From: Candidatus Ferrigenium bremense
GTDB taxonomy: Bacteria; Pseudomonadota; Gammaproteobacteria; Burkholderiales; Gallionellaceae
Direction: 5' to 3'
DNA: 62,258 nt
Assembly (NCBI GenBank): GCA_019449635.1
Contig: JAGRPI010000029.1
Location: 1 to 62,258 of the forward strand
Positions 27,442 to 38,200 of this stretch are shown here, in pieces. Numbering within the stretch: the stretch's first letter is position 1; each line of letters begins with the position of its first letter. A program made the translations under genes and the position numbers. The notes below the pieces were generated by a model. The model made no database searches. It was not told where the DNA came from and saw only the letters and a list, made by a program, of their open reading frames with translations.

Positions 27442-29154
27442 TTAAGACAAGCCCCACACAGTGGACAGGTACTTAAAGTTAATGAAGTAGTACAGCACGA
27501 TCGTGACGAACAGGATCATGGCGAGCACAAAGGTTCCAGGTGCTTCCATCCCCCATGCTCCAACATGATGCTTCCCGGTCCTTTCGGCCACAACGTCGGC
27601 ATCTTCCACTTTCGGCCATGGTGCGGAACCTTCTGGAATCTTCTCGCCTGCAAAGATGGATGCCAACACAACAGCGATGAACATAACTGCGCCAATCGAC
27701 ATGACTACCGCAAAGATTTCACCCAGATCCATCAGGCCCTTGGCGATTTCCGGGTACTCATAAGCCAGCGGTTGACCGGCGAAGGTGATATCCGCATGAC
27801 GGCGTTGCACACCCAAGGTACCAGCACCCATCAGGGCAATGGAGAAGACCCATACACCGAGGCTGAAAACATAGGGTTGCAATTTTGCCACACCTGCCAG
27901 AGCAATCTTGCGCTGGAACACTACAGGGATCAGCCAGTAGGTAACCGCCATGAATGCCATGGTAGTACCGGCCACCACGGTGCCATGGAAATGGCCCGGC
28001 AGGTACGCGGTATTATGGATGATCATGTTGACCTGCTCCACGCTCATCACCACGCCAGTGACGCCGCCGATGAAGCCGAAGCCGAGCAACGACAGGAACA
28101 TGCCGGAGAAAACCGGATTGCCCCAAGGCGCCTTGCGCAGCCAGGTAAACAGGCCGGTATCAAGGCCCTTCCTGCGTTGTGCAACTTCAATGGCACCAGG
28201 GACAGTCAAGCCGTGGATCATACTGGCCAACACAGCCAGGTAGAGCATGTAGCTGGTGTTGAATATCTTCCATGCGGAAGTCAGTCCCGGGTCAGACAGC
28301 AGGTGATGCACGGAACCCAGTTGCAGGAACAGGATATACAACAGGAACGCAAGGCGGCTGACCTTCTCGGACATCGGCTTGGCGCCGAATACCAGAGACG
28401 CAATGAAATACCAGATGGAGATATGGGTAACCACGTTGATTTGCTGCGAGGAGTGACCCAGAGCCCACCAGACAACCCGGTACATCATCGGATCAATGTG
28501 GCTGATCAACCCTATCGACCAGAGGAAGGTCGGAATCATGACCATCGCGCCGGAAACGAGAGTGAAAACTGCAATCACGGTAGCCGTTACGCCGCCGAAC
28601 ACCACCAGCGGAAGCGAACCCTGATAAGTTTTCTCCCGCTTGGCAACCACCAAAGTTCCTAGGAACACGAAACAGCCAATCAGCGCACCCACGGCAAACA
28701 GGATGATCCCCAGATAGAAAAGGGGATCTGCCTGAAGCGGCGGATAGGAGGTCATCATAACGCTGGAATTGCCTTTGATCACCACGCAATAGGCAATCAA
28801 AACCGTACCGATGAGCATCAGCCAGAACTGCGTCCAGGCCCAGCCTGGCGTAGCCAGCCGGTTATTCAGTACATGCGCTCCCAGGAAGTACAGTACGGCC
28901 ATTTCGAAGAAAACGACCCACACGATCAGGGCAACCAGACCATGCGCCGTCAGCGCCATGTAAAACAGCTCAGGGTTGAGCAATTGCACGCTCGGCATAC
29001 GGGTAAGTGCCACGAGGAGGCCAAACAACCCCCCTACCAGCAGGAATACCACCGCCGCAAATGCATTCCATTTGACCAGTGTATTGGCCGTTTTGTGAAT
29101 CTTGAAGCCGGATACCGGATCAAGCCGGAAATCAGCCGCTGTTGTCGTCGCCAT
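27442..29154 (-). CDS. norY: Heme-copper subunit I, NorY/sNOR-like (active-site Tyr replaced)
   Basis: A 570-aa product with about 13 TM helices, in the heme-copper superfamily. Ligands are H71 (TAHGLVALIVWV, low-spin heme), H234 plus H283/H284 (GHSSQQ and SVHHLLSD, CuB), and H388/H390 (PGHFHGT, high- and low-spin heme). Position +4 after H234 is Gln238 where O2-reducing oxidases keep the cross-linked Tyr of HPEVY. This loss is a hallmark of NO reductases, and with the CuA subunit and senC nearby it fits the NorSY (sNOR) family of Nitrosomonas. It starts 6 nt after the subunit II stop with AAGGAGT. The gene name is by context and motif; an oxygen-reducing function is not excluded. Confidence 0.8.
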   Translation of the reverse strand: MATTTAADFRLDPVSGFKIHKTANTLVKWNAFAAVVFLLVGGLFGLLVALTRMPSVQLLNPELFYMALTAHGLVALIVWVVFFEMAVLYFLGAHVLNNRLATPGWAWTQFWLMLIGTVLIAYCVVIKGNSSVMMTSYPPLQADPLFYLGIILFAVGALIGCFVFLGTLVVAKREKTYQGSLPLVVFGGVTATVIAVFTLVSGAMVMIPTFLWSIGLISHIDPMMYRVVWWALGHSSQQINVVTHISIWYFIASLVFGAKPMSEKVSRLAFLLYILFLQLGSVHHLLSDPGLTSAWKIFNTSYMLYLAVLASMIHGLTVPGAIEVAQRRKGLDTGLFTWLRKAPWGNPVFSGMFLSLLGFGFIGGVTGVVMSVEQVNMIIHNTAYLPGHFHGTVVAGTTMAFMAVTYWLIPVVFQRKIALAGVAKLQPYVFSLGVWVFSIALMGAGTLGVQRRHADITFAGQPLAYEYPEIAKGLMDLGEIFAVVMSIGAVMFIAVVLASIFAGEKIPEGSAPWPKVEDADVVAERTGKHHVGAWGMEAPGTFVLAMILFVTIVLYYFINFKYLSTVWGLS

Positions 29155-29160
29155 TATTTT

Positions 29161-29715
29161 CTACTCCTTTACGTAAATTCTACCCAGCATGGTGTGATGA
29201 CCCATCGCATCTACACCGCCGCAGTATTCACCACATGCCAAGGCAAAAGTGCCGGATTTATTGGGGGTGATGCTAATAACCATCTCATAGCCGGGATAAA
29301 CTTGGAAATTGATATTCTCGGGCTGCAGCGAGAAACCATGACCCACGTCAAGGGAAGACATATGCAGACGGTATTTCTGCCCCTTCTGCAATTCGAGAAT
29401 GGGACGATATTGCCATTGCATGGCTGCCAGATAGACATCACTGCCGGGTGGCGGTGCCACAACATCCTCACCGGTGGCCGTATCCTTGCGAACGGTATAC
29501 TTAGCCTGCATGTCGGCGACTTTCTTGGAGAACGCCTCCGGGGTGGTTTTGTAAGCTTCGTTGTTCATGTTCTGCGGCCCGACGAAGTGCCAACCCACCA
29601 TCCAGGCAAACATGAACAGACACCACGAAAACGCAAGCACGATCCACCATATTTCGGTGCGTTCGACCGGCTCACGATACCAATTTGCTGCTGGGGGAGT
29701 ATAAGATGTTCCCAT
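29161..29715 (-). CDS. norS: CuA subunit II, NorS-like
   Basis: Membrane-anchored cupredoxin that passes electrons from cytochrome c to the subunit I above. The product has 184 aa with one TM (about 22-45). CuA ligands are H126 (DVGHGFSL), C161, E163 and C165 (CGEYC), then H173 or H174, and M176. The distance from the second Cys to His/Met is about 4 residues longer than in CxxxCxxxH CuA sites (GGVDAM insert). The single-TM architecture and DVxHGF resemble B-family (ba3-like) subunit II. A good SD (AAGGAG) lies 10 nt upstream. It is the third gene after two tiny TM peptides. Confidence 0.82.
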   Translation of the reverse strand: MGTSYTPPAANWYREPVERTEIWWIVLAFSWCLFMFAWMVGWHFVGPQNMNNEAYKTTPEAFSKKVADMQAKYTVRKDTATGEDVVAPPPGSDVYLAAMQWQYRPILELQKGQKYRLHMSSLDVGHGFSLQPENINFQVYPGYEMVISITPNKSGTFALACGEYCGGVDAMGHHTMLGRIYVKE

Positions 29716-29757
29716 AGCTGTATTTCTCCTTTTAATTAATCAAATCAGGCGTTCTTC

Positions 29758-29901
29758 TTATGGAGCCGGGGCTATGGCCATCACATCCAACAACCCCCAT
29801 GCCGTATAACACACCATAGGCACCAATATTGCTATTGCCAACAAAACCCAGTTGTTTTCCAGAACTTTCTCCAAGAACGGCATATCGTTCGATTCTGACA
29901 T
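29758..29901 (-). CDS. 47-residue single-TM peptide, possible oxidase small subunit
   Basis: The frame MSESNDMPFLEKVLENNW is followed by a hydrophobic helix (about residues 18-38, VLLAIAILVPMVCYTAWGLL) and a short acidic tail ending PAP. GGAGGAG lies 6 nt before the ATG, which makes this a real gene despite its size. It is 42 nt upstream of the CuA subunit gene in the same direction. Small single-helix subunits are common in ba3- and cbb3-type oxidases; no specific family is recognised. Confidence 0.72.
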   Translation of the reverse strand: MSESNDMPFLEKVLENNWVLLAIAILVPMVCYTAWGLLDVMAIAPAP

Positions 29902-30061
29902 CACTAACTCCTCCCTTAAAATTGATGGCTGACGCCATTACCAGATTAAACAAAACAACCCAAACCCAGAACCCTGCCTTACATCATTCCCGCACAATTT
30001 ACGCATGCCGCTATACCTCCTACCACTTTTAAGGCGGCCTATAAAAACCACGGGGGAAATT

Positions 30062-30205
30062 TTAATGCCTAATCAACATGTAAATACCGATGACCAAGTA
30101 AGCCGCGCTACTGGCCGCCAGCACCACAGTCAACAACAGCAGCTTATTGTGCAGCATTTGTTGCACGAAGGGGACTGAAGCGCCCCCAGTGTTGGATGAT
30201 TCCAT
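30062..30205 (-). CDS. 47-residue single-TM peptide, first gene of the redox cluster
   Basis: The start MESSNTGGASVPFVQQML is followed by one TM helix (about residues 20-45, LLLLTVVLAASSAAYLVIGI) and an RH end. GGGAGG lies 8 nt before the ATG. Start, stop and size resemble the next peptide (29758-29901), so the two may be paralogous small subunits. A promoter-like sequence lies upstream at 30284-30312. No known family is recognised. Confidence 0.68.
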   Translation of the reverse strand: MESSNTGGASVPFVQQMLHNKLLLLTVVLAASSAAYLVIGIYMLIRH

Positions 30206-30283
30206 TCGGATAACCTCCCGTTTACGTTTTTATATACAGCGAATTTCACGCAATTGCTCTGCGACAATTTGACGCGCTCCGAA

Positions 30284-30312
30284 ATTCTGTCCCAACCGGC
30301 AGGGCATGTCAA
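30284..30312 (-). promoter_or_regulatory. Predicted sigma70 promoter of the NorSY-like cluster
   Basis: On the minus strand a perfect -35 TTGACA (30312-30307) is followed after 17 bp by CAGAAT (30289-30284). That places transcription start about 70-75 nt before the first small gene. Confidence 0.55.
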
Positions 30313-30327
30313 GCATAAACCGCGGGT

Positions 30328-30397
30328 ATTTTAGTCAAGCATCTCCGCGACACCGCTTCTTAAATTGCTGCCGTATACGCATGCCTGACTAAAACTC
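30328..30397. promoter_or_regulatory. Inverted pair of IscR-like half sites upstream of the promoter
   Basis: On the minus strand atgcttgactaaaata ends just upstream of the -35. On the plus strand atgcctgactaaaa lies at about 30379-30392. Both match the left half of type 1 IscR boxes (ATA-CTTGACTA). The pairing may mark an Rrf2-family (IscR or NsrR) control region. Inference only. Confidence 0.4.
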
Positions 30398-30649
30398 AAA
30401 AAATCCAACTGTTTGCATATGTCGCAGGGGTATTTTCAGAACCACATTTCACCAGAATGCATAAATATGAGGTCATTTTAAACAGATATATAACTATTTA
30501 AGCTTTAAGCCTTTCACAGCGCCCAGAGTCCGGTGATGCCGAAACCTGCTCATGTGGCGTAGTACAAATGCTTTTCATTGATGTAGTCCGACGGGGTGCT
30601 GCCAACCAGCATGCCGATACCCGAAGCAGCAATCAGCGAATTCCGGAAA
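30398..30649. other. Intergenic stretch without a recognisable gene
   Basis: About 250 bp between the cluster promoter and the dapB stop. It is AT-richer than its surroundings. No convincing ORF, RNA or repeat was seen. Confidence 0.5.
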
Positions 30650-32234
<1,585 letters not shown>

Positions 32235-32286
32235 AATAGTCTCAGTCAGTTTCAGAATTTGAAGCCGCCGCATCCCGCGACATGTT

Positions 32287-32505
32287 ACTGGTAGAACAAC
32301 TAGCCATTCGACCAGGCGAGCCAACTACGCTCACCAAGCGCTGGTTATGGCGCAGCCTGCCGATGGCGGGAGCGGGTGCGAGGCGGCTTTTGCGAGCATC
32401 CGCTACGCGGATTGTCTGCCTTACCCATTTCCCGCACCGTAACCGGCGACTTGGCCAGCCCCCTTTTGATGGCCTAGTCGAATGGCTAGTAGTTTCATCA
32501 GATGC
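32287..32505. mobile_element. Full-length 'actagccattcgaccagg' MITE-like element
   Basis: The left end gaacaactagccattcgacc (32291) and the right end cctagtcgaatggctagtag (32471) are inverted repeats about 200 bp apart. The core has gttatggcgcagcctgccga, a diverged version of the unit tandemly repeated at 11798-12033. There is no transposase. It fills most of the 32235-32540 gap. Confidence 0.78.
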
Positions 32506-32540
32506 TTCGCAACAACGTGTCGAAACCGCGGCATGATACC

Positions 32541-34202
32541 TCAAGCGGCCATACCCAACATCTCCGCCGCATGTTTGCGTGTTGTGTCGGTGATCTTCAC
32601 GCCGCCCAGCATGCGCGCGATCTCCTCGACGCGCTGTTTGCCATTCAATGCGGCGATGCGGCTCAGCGTAACGCCGTTTTCCGCCACCTTGCTCACTTGC
32701 CACTGGTGGTCGGCGGCTGCGGCTACTTGCGGCAGATGCGTCACGCACAATACCTGGCAATCCTTGCCCAGTTTTTTGAGCAACTGCCCGACGATTTCCG
32801 CGACGCGCCCGCCGATGCCGCTGTCCACCTCGTCGAAGATCAGCGTCGGCACGCTGGCAACCTGACTTGCGGCAACCTGGATCGCCAAACCGATGCGCGA
32901 CAATTCGCCGCCCGATGCGACCTTGGCCAGGCTGCGCACCGGCACGCCGGGATTGGCGGCAACCTGGAACTCTATCGTCTCCAGACCATAGGCATTCCCC
33001 TCTCCCAGCGGCAGCAGCGCCACGACAAAACTGCCGCCCTGCATCGCCAGCGTCTGCATCGCCGCGGTGATCTCGAACGCCAGCTTGTCGGCAGCTTTTT
33101 TTCGTGCCGCCGTCAATTTTTGCGCCACCGCCAGATAGCTTTGCTGCGCAGATTTCTCCTGTTGCTCCAGCGCGGCCAGATCGGCATCGCCGCCCAGCTC
33201 CACCATGCGCGCCATGATGCGCTGCAAGGCTTCCTCCAGTTGTTCCGGCACGACACGATGCTTGCGTGCGGCATCCATCACGTTCTGGATGCGCCGCTCC
33301 TCTTCATGCAGGCGTTGCGGGTCGGTATCGAGGCGCTGCTGGTAATGGCGCAAGGCATACACCGCTTCCTGCAGCTCGGCCTGCGCACTTTCCAGCATGC
33401 GCAATGTTTCTCCCAGGCTGGCATCGTGCGCCAGACCATCGCGCAAGCGCGCCATCAGCGCATTGAGTTGCGCAAGGCACGCGTCGTCCGCCTCGCTCAG
33501 GGTTTCGATACCGAACGCGGCGGTCTCCAGCAGGCTTGCGGCATGAGCAAGGCGCGCGTGGTCCGCCTGCAGCTCCTGCCACATCACCGTGTTGAAGCCC
33601 AGTCCTTCCAGCTCGTCGCGCTGGAAGCGCAACAACTCACGCTCGGCGGCCACCGCCTCGGCATTCTCGCTGAGGCTGATGCGGCGGCGGCGCAAGGCCT
33701 GCCAGTCATGGTACAGGGTTGCGACCTTTTCCGCCTCGGCCGCCACGCCCGCGTAACCGTCCAGCAACATGCGCTGCACGTCGGGACGCACCAATAATTG
33801 GTGCGCATGCTGGCCGTGGATATCCAGCAGTTGTTCGCCCGCGTCGCGCATCTGTTGCAGCGTGGCGCTGCGCCCGTTTATGAAACCGCGCGAACGGCCA
33901 TTGGCATCCAGCACGCGGCGCAACAGGCACACGCCCTCATCGCCCGCCAGTTCCTGCCCGGCCAGCCAGTCCTGCAAATGCGGCAACATAGAGATATCGA
34001 ATTCGGCGGCGACCTCGGCGCGCTCGCAGCCATTGCGTACCATGGCCGCGTCGCCGCGCTCGCCGAGCGCCAGCGACAGCGCATCGATCAGGATGGACTT
34101 GCCCGCGCCGGTCTCGCCGGTCAGCGCGGTGAAACCGGAAGAAAAATCCAGCTCAAGCGAGGAGACGATGACGAAATCGCGGATGCTCAGGAACTTCAGC
34201 AT
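32541..34202 (-). CDS. recN: DNA repair protein RecN
   Basis: SMC-like ATPase in double-strand-break repair. The product has 553 aa, the standard length. Walker A GETGAGKS is at about 31-38. Two long coiled-coil arms follow, with a central region (LDIHGQHAHQLL, GFNTVMWQELQ), then the ABC signature ASGGELSRIGLAI and Walker B TLIFDEVDSGIGG. In many bacteria it is SOS-regulated; I could not see a clear LexA box in the upstream REP-containing gap. Confidence 0.96.
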   Translation of the reverse strand: MLKFLSIRDFVIVSSLELDFSSGFTALTGETGAGKSILIDALSLALGERGDAAMVRNGCERAEVAAEFDISMLPHLQDWLAGQELAGDEGVCLLRRVLDANGRSRGFINGRSATLQQMRDAGEQLLDIHGQHAHQLLVRPDVQRMLLDGYAGVAAEAEKVATLYHDWQALRRRRISLSENAEAVAAERELLRFQRDELEGLGFNTVMWQELQADHARLAHAASLLETAAFGIETLSEADDACLAQLNALMARLRDGLAHDASLGETLRMLESAQAELQEAVYALRHYQQRLDTDPQRLHEEERRIQNVMDAARKHRVVPEQLEEALQRIMARMVELGGDADLAALEQQEKSAQQSYLAVAQKLTAARKKAADKLAFEITAAMQTLAMQGGSFVVALLPLGEGNAYGLETIEFQVAANPGVPVRSLAKVASGGELSRIGLAIQVAASQVASVPTLIFDEVDSGIGGRVAEIVGQLLKKLGKDCQVLCVTHLPQVAAAADHQWQVSKVAENGVTLSRIAALNGKQRVEEIARMLGGVKITDTTRKHAAEMLGMAA

Positions 34203-34241
34203 TTTCTAACCCAGACGTTTCATGAAGATGTGCACTACCCC

Positions 34242-34298
34242 TGTAGGAGCGGGCCATGCCCGCGAGACTCACTATCGCGGTCATGGCCCGCTCCTACA
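34242..34298. repeat. REP-type hairpin 'gtaggagcgggccatgcccg'
   Basis: tgtaggagcgggccatgccc is inverted as gcatggcccgctcctaca-like sequence (tcatggcccgctcctaca), giving a long near-perfect stem between nadK and recN. This REP class is widespread in proteobacteria. Confidence 0.88.
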
Positions 34299-34357
34299 AT
34301 GAGCCTCGTTTCGGAGTGGCTAAATTTACAAAACATCAGGGTCGGAAATTTCAGCAT

Positions 34358-35230
34358 TTACAAAGTCTGATTCCAGAGTAACTTCTCGCGCAACGTATGG
34401 TAGTAACTGTGCCCCACCGGATGCAGCAGGCAGGCAGGTTCGGGATGGCGCGTGACGATGATCTTGTCGTGCAACTCCAGGTCGTAATTGGTGTGGCTGT
34501 CGAAACGCACGCGGATATCGCCGGTGCGGTGCATCAGGATCTCCAGCACCGACGAGCCTTTCACCACGATAGGGCGGTTGCTCAGCGTATGCGGGCATAC
34601 CGGCACCAGCTCCAGCGCATCCAGGCTGGGGTGCAATATCGGGCCGCCCGCGGACATCGCATAGGCGGTCGAACCGGTGGGGGTCGAGACGATCAGCCCG
34701 TCGGCGCGCTGGTTGTAGAGATATTCGCCATCGATGCGCACCTCGAACTCGACCATGCTGCTGATATGGTTGCGGTGCACCGCCACTTCGTTGAAGGCCA
34801 GCCCGCTGAACACTTCGACATCGCCGCGCAGCACGCGCGCCGACAGCAACAGGCGCTGCTCGGTGATGAACTTGCCTTCCAGCATCGCCGCCATGGTTTC
34901 CTGCATGTTCTCCAGCGTGAGATCGGTGAGGAAACCCAGCCTGCCCTGATTCACGCCGACCAGCGGCACCTGGTACGGCGACAGGGTGCGCGCGATGTTC
35001 AGCATGGTGCCGTCGCCGCCGATCACGATGGCCAGATCCACCGCATGTGCCATCTCATTCAGATTCATCGCCGGGTAAGGGCTGGCTTCGATCTGCTCGG
35101 CAGTCAGGCTATCCACCACCACGTTCAGCCCACGGGACGACAAGAATGCGGCCAAGCGCAACAACGGCCCGGCGATTTCCGGGGCCTTGTGTTTACCGAT
35201 CAGCGCGACGTTCTGGAAGGGGAATTTCAT
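34358..35230 (-). CDS. nadK: NAD kinase
   Basis: Phosphorylates NAD to NADP. The product has 290 aa. The GGDGTMLNIAR motif, NQGRLGFLTD and TPTGSTAYAMSAGGPI are complete, with the catalytic Asp in GGDG. ATG 35230 (MKFPFQNVALIGKHK) fits homologues; an open extension to 35266 does not. It lies upstream of recN as in related genomes. Confidence 0.96.
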   Translation of the reverse strand: MKFPFQNVALIGKHKAPEIAGPLLRLAAFLSSRGLNVVVDSLTAEQIEASPYPAMNLNEMAHAVDLAIVIGGDGTMLNIARTLSPYQVPLVGVNQGRLGFLTDLTLENMQETMAAMLEGKFITEQRLLLSARVLRGDVEVFSGLAFNEVAVHRNHISSMVEFEVRIDGEYLYNQRADGLIVSTPTGSTAYAMSAGGPILHPSLDALELVPVCPHTLSNRPIVVKGSSVLEILMHRTGDIRVRFDSHTNYDLELHDKIIVTRHPEPACLLHPVGHSYYHTLREKLLWNQTL

Positions 35231-35278
35231 GGGCGCGATTAAACCACATCGCCCCATGAATGACAAAGTTGCTCCGGC

Positions 35279-38200
35279 TTATCCGGCCGGGTTTTCCCGC
35301 ACCCTGAACCATGCCGCATATAGCGCGGGGAGGAACAGGCAGGTCAGCAGCGTGGCGATGACCAGCCCGCCCATGATGGACACGGCCATCGGCCCCCAGA
35401 ACACCTGGCGGGTCAGCGGGATCATCGCCAGGATCGCCGCCGCGGCGGTCAGCATGATCGGGCGGAAACGGCGCACGGTGGAGCCGATGATCGCTTCCCA
35501 CTGCGTCTTCCCGCCGGCCTCGTCCTGCCGGATCTGGTCCACCAGGATCACCGAGTTGCGCATGATCATGCCGGACAGCGCGATGACGCCGAGGTTGGCG
35601 ACGAAGCCGAACGGCACCCGGAACGCCAGCAATGCGAGCGTGACACCGATCATGCCGAGCGGCGCGGTAAGTAGCACGATGACGGTGCGGCTGATGCTTT
35701 GCAGCTGGATCATCAGCAGCGTGATCACGCCGACCAGCATCAGCGGCACTACCGCCTTGATCGGGGCCTCGCTCTTCGCGGATTCCTCCGCACTGCCGCC
35801 CATTTCGATGCGATAGCCGATCGGCAGCGCGGCGCGCAGTTCATCGAGCTGCGCGTTCAGCTCCGCCGACACGGTGGCGGGCTGGGTCCTGTCGGCCATG
35901 TCGCCGAGCACGGTCATGGTCGGCAGGCGGTTGCGCCGCCAGATCAGGCCTTCCTCCAGCACCGGTACCAGTTTCGCGACCTGTGCCAGCGGCACATGGC
36001 GTCCCTCCGGCAGCGGGATATCCAGTTCGGGCAGCTGGTCCAGCGAGCGGGTTTCACTGTGACAACCAACCCCTCCCGGCCTCCCCTTGTCAGGGGAGGT
36101 GTATGACTCCCACCTGACAAGGGGGGCTGGGGAGGTTGAAGTTGCCGGTTCTCGCCCCGCAGCGCAACTGTCGCCGCGCCACACCACGTCGATCAGCTGA
36201 TCGCCTTCGCGATACTGCGCCAATGCCACGCCGTTCAGCCAGCCCTGCAGGGCCTGTGCAATCTCCCGGCTGGAGGTGCCGAGCCGGCGCGCCTTATCCT
36301 GGTCCACTTCGATGCGCAGCGCCTTGACCTTTTCGTTCCAGTCGAAACTCACATCCTGCAGATGCACGTTGGCGCGCATCAGACCGGCCACCTTGTCGGC
36401 GATCGAGCGCACCTGCTCGACATCCTGCCCCATCACGCGGAACTGCACCGGATAGCCGATCGGCGGGCCGTTCTCGAGGCGCGACACGCGCGCATGGATA
36501 TGCGAGAAGCCGCCTTCCGCCGAGGTGAACAGGTCCGTCAGTCTGCGCTTGAGCTCTTCGCGCTGTTGCAGTCCCTTGGTAACGATCACGATCTGCGCAT
36601 AGTTGTCGCTGAACAGGCGCACATCAAGCGACAATATGAAGCGCGGCGCGCCATTGCCGATATAGGAAGAATAGGAGGCCGCCGCCGGATCATTGGCGAG
36701 GAGGCGCTCGATGCGTTTGGTCTCGGTCTCGGTCGCCTTGAGCGATGCGCCCTGCGGCAGCCAGACATCGACGATCAATTCGAGGCGGTTGGCGGCCGGA
36801 AAAAACTGCTTCTGCACCCCGACGTTGAAGGCGACAATGGACAAGGCAAAGATTCCTGCCGTGGCGGTTATGACCTTCCAGCGGTTGCGCAAACACCAGG
36901 TCACCAGCGCGCGGAAGCGCCGGTAGAACGGCGTGTCGTAAATGTCCGTGCCATGCTGTTGCGCTTTTTCCAGCAGCTTCTTCGGGTCGAGCAACCGGTA
37001 GCCGAGATAAGGCGTGAACACCACCGCGACGATCCACGACACCAGCAGCGCGATGGTCACCACCTGAAAGATCGAAATGGTGTATTCGCTGGCCGCCGAT
37101 TTGGAAAAGCCCACCGGCGTGAATGCGGCGGCGGTGATCAATGTGCCGGTGAGCATCGGAAAAGCGGTCGAGGTGTAGGCAAAGGTCGCGGCCTTGAAGC
37201 GATCCCAGCCCTGCTCCATTTTCACCACCATCATTTCAACCGCGATGATCGCATCGTCCACCAGCAGGCCGAGCGCGATCACCAGCGCGCCCAGCGAGAT
37301 GCGCTGCAGGCCGATACCGAACACCTTCATCATGAAGAAGGTGATCGCCAGCACCAGCGGAATGGACAGTGCCACCACCGTGCCGGTGCGCCAGCCGAGG
37401 CTGAGGAAGGACACCGCCAGCACGATCAGGATCGCCTCGGCCAGCGAGTTCTCGAACAGACGGATGGAGCCTTTCACCACTTCCGGCTGGTTGGCGACCA
37501 CATGCATGTCCACACCCGCCGGCAGGTCCGCCGTGATTTTTTTCATCGCCAGCTGCAGGTTCTCGCCGAGGCGGATCACGTTGCCGCCCTTGTCCATCAC
37601 GACGCCGATGCCGATGGCGGGCTGCCCGCCGACGCGCATCTGCGGATTGGGCGGATCGGCAAGACCGCGCGACACCCTGGCGATGTCGCCCAAGCGGAAG
37701 TGCTGCCCGTTCACCAGCAGATCGGCATTACGCACCCGCTCGACGCTGTCGAAACCGCCGGACACGCGCAGTTGCACCTTGTCGGTGGCGGTATCGACGA
37801 AGCCGGACGGACTCACCAGGTTCTGCTTCTGCATGGCCTCGCCGATCTGGCCGGGCGTGATGCCCAGATTCGCCAGGCGGTGCGGCGCGATCTCGAGATA
37901 GATCTTCTCGTCCTGCACACCGAACAGCTCGATGCGCCGCACATCCGGCACCTGTTTCAAATCCAGCGCGATCTGGTCGGCGTAGCGATGCAACGCCGCC
38001 AGGTCGAAACCGTCACCGGTCAGCGCGAAGATGTTGATCTGCACATCGCCGAACTCGTCGTTGGGGTATGGCCCTTGCACGCCTTCCGGCAAGGTGTGGC
38101 GGATGTCGTCCAGTTTCTTGCGCACCTGCCGCCAGGCTTCCGGCACTTCTGTCTTGGGCGTGTAATCCTTGAGCATCACGAAAACCATCGAATCGCCCGG

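Noticed and set aside
32235-32324. N-terminal extension of the BamE-like protein
   Set aside because: The extension reads through a repeat end and places the lipoprotein signal internally; ATG 32234 begins a proper lipobox signal.
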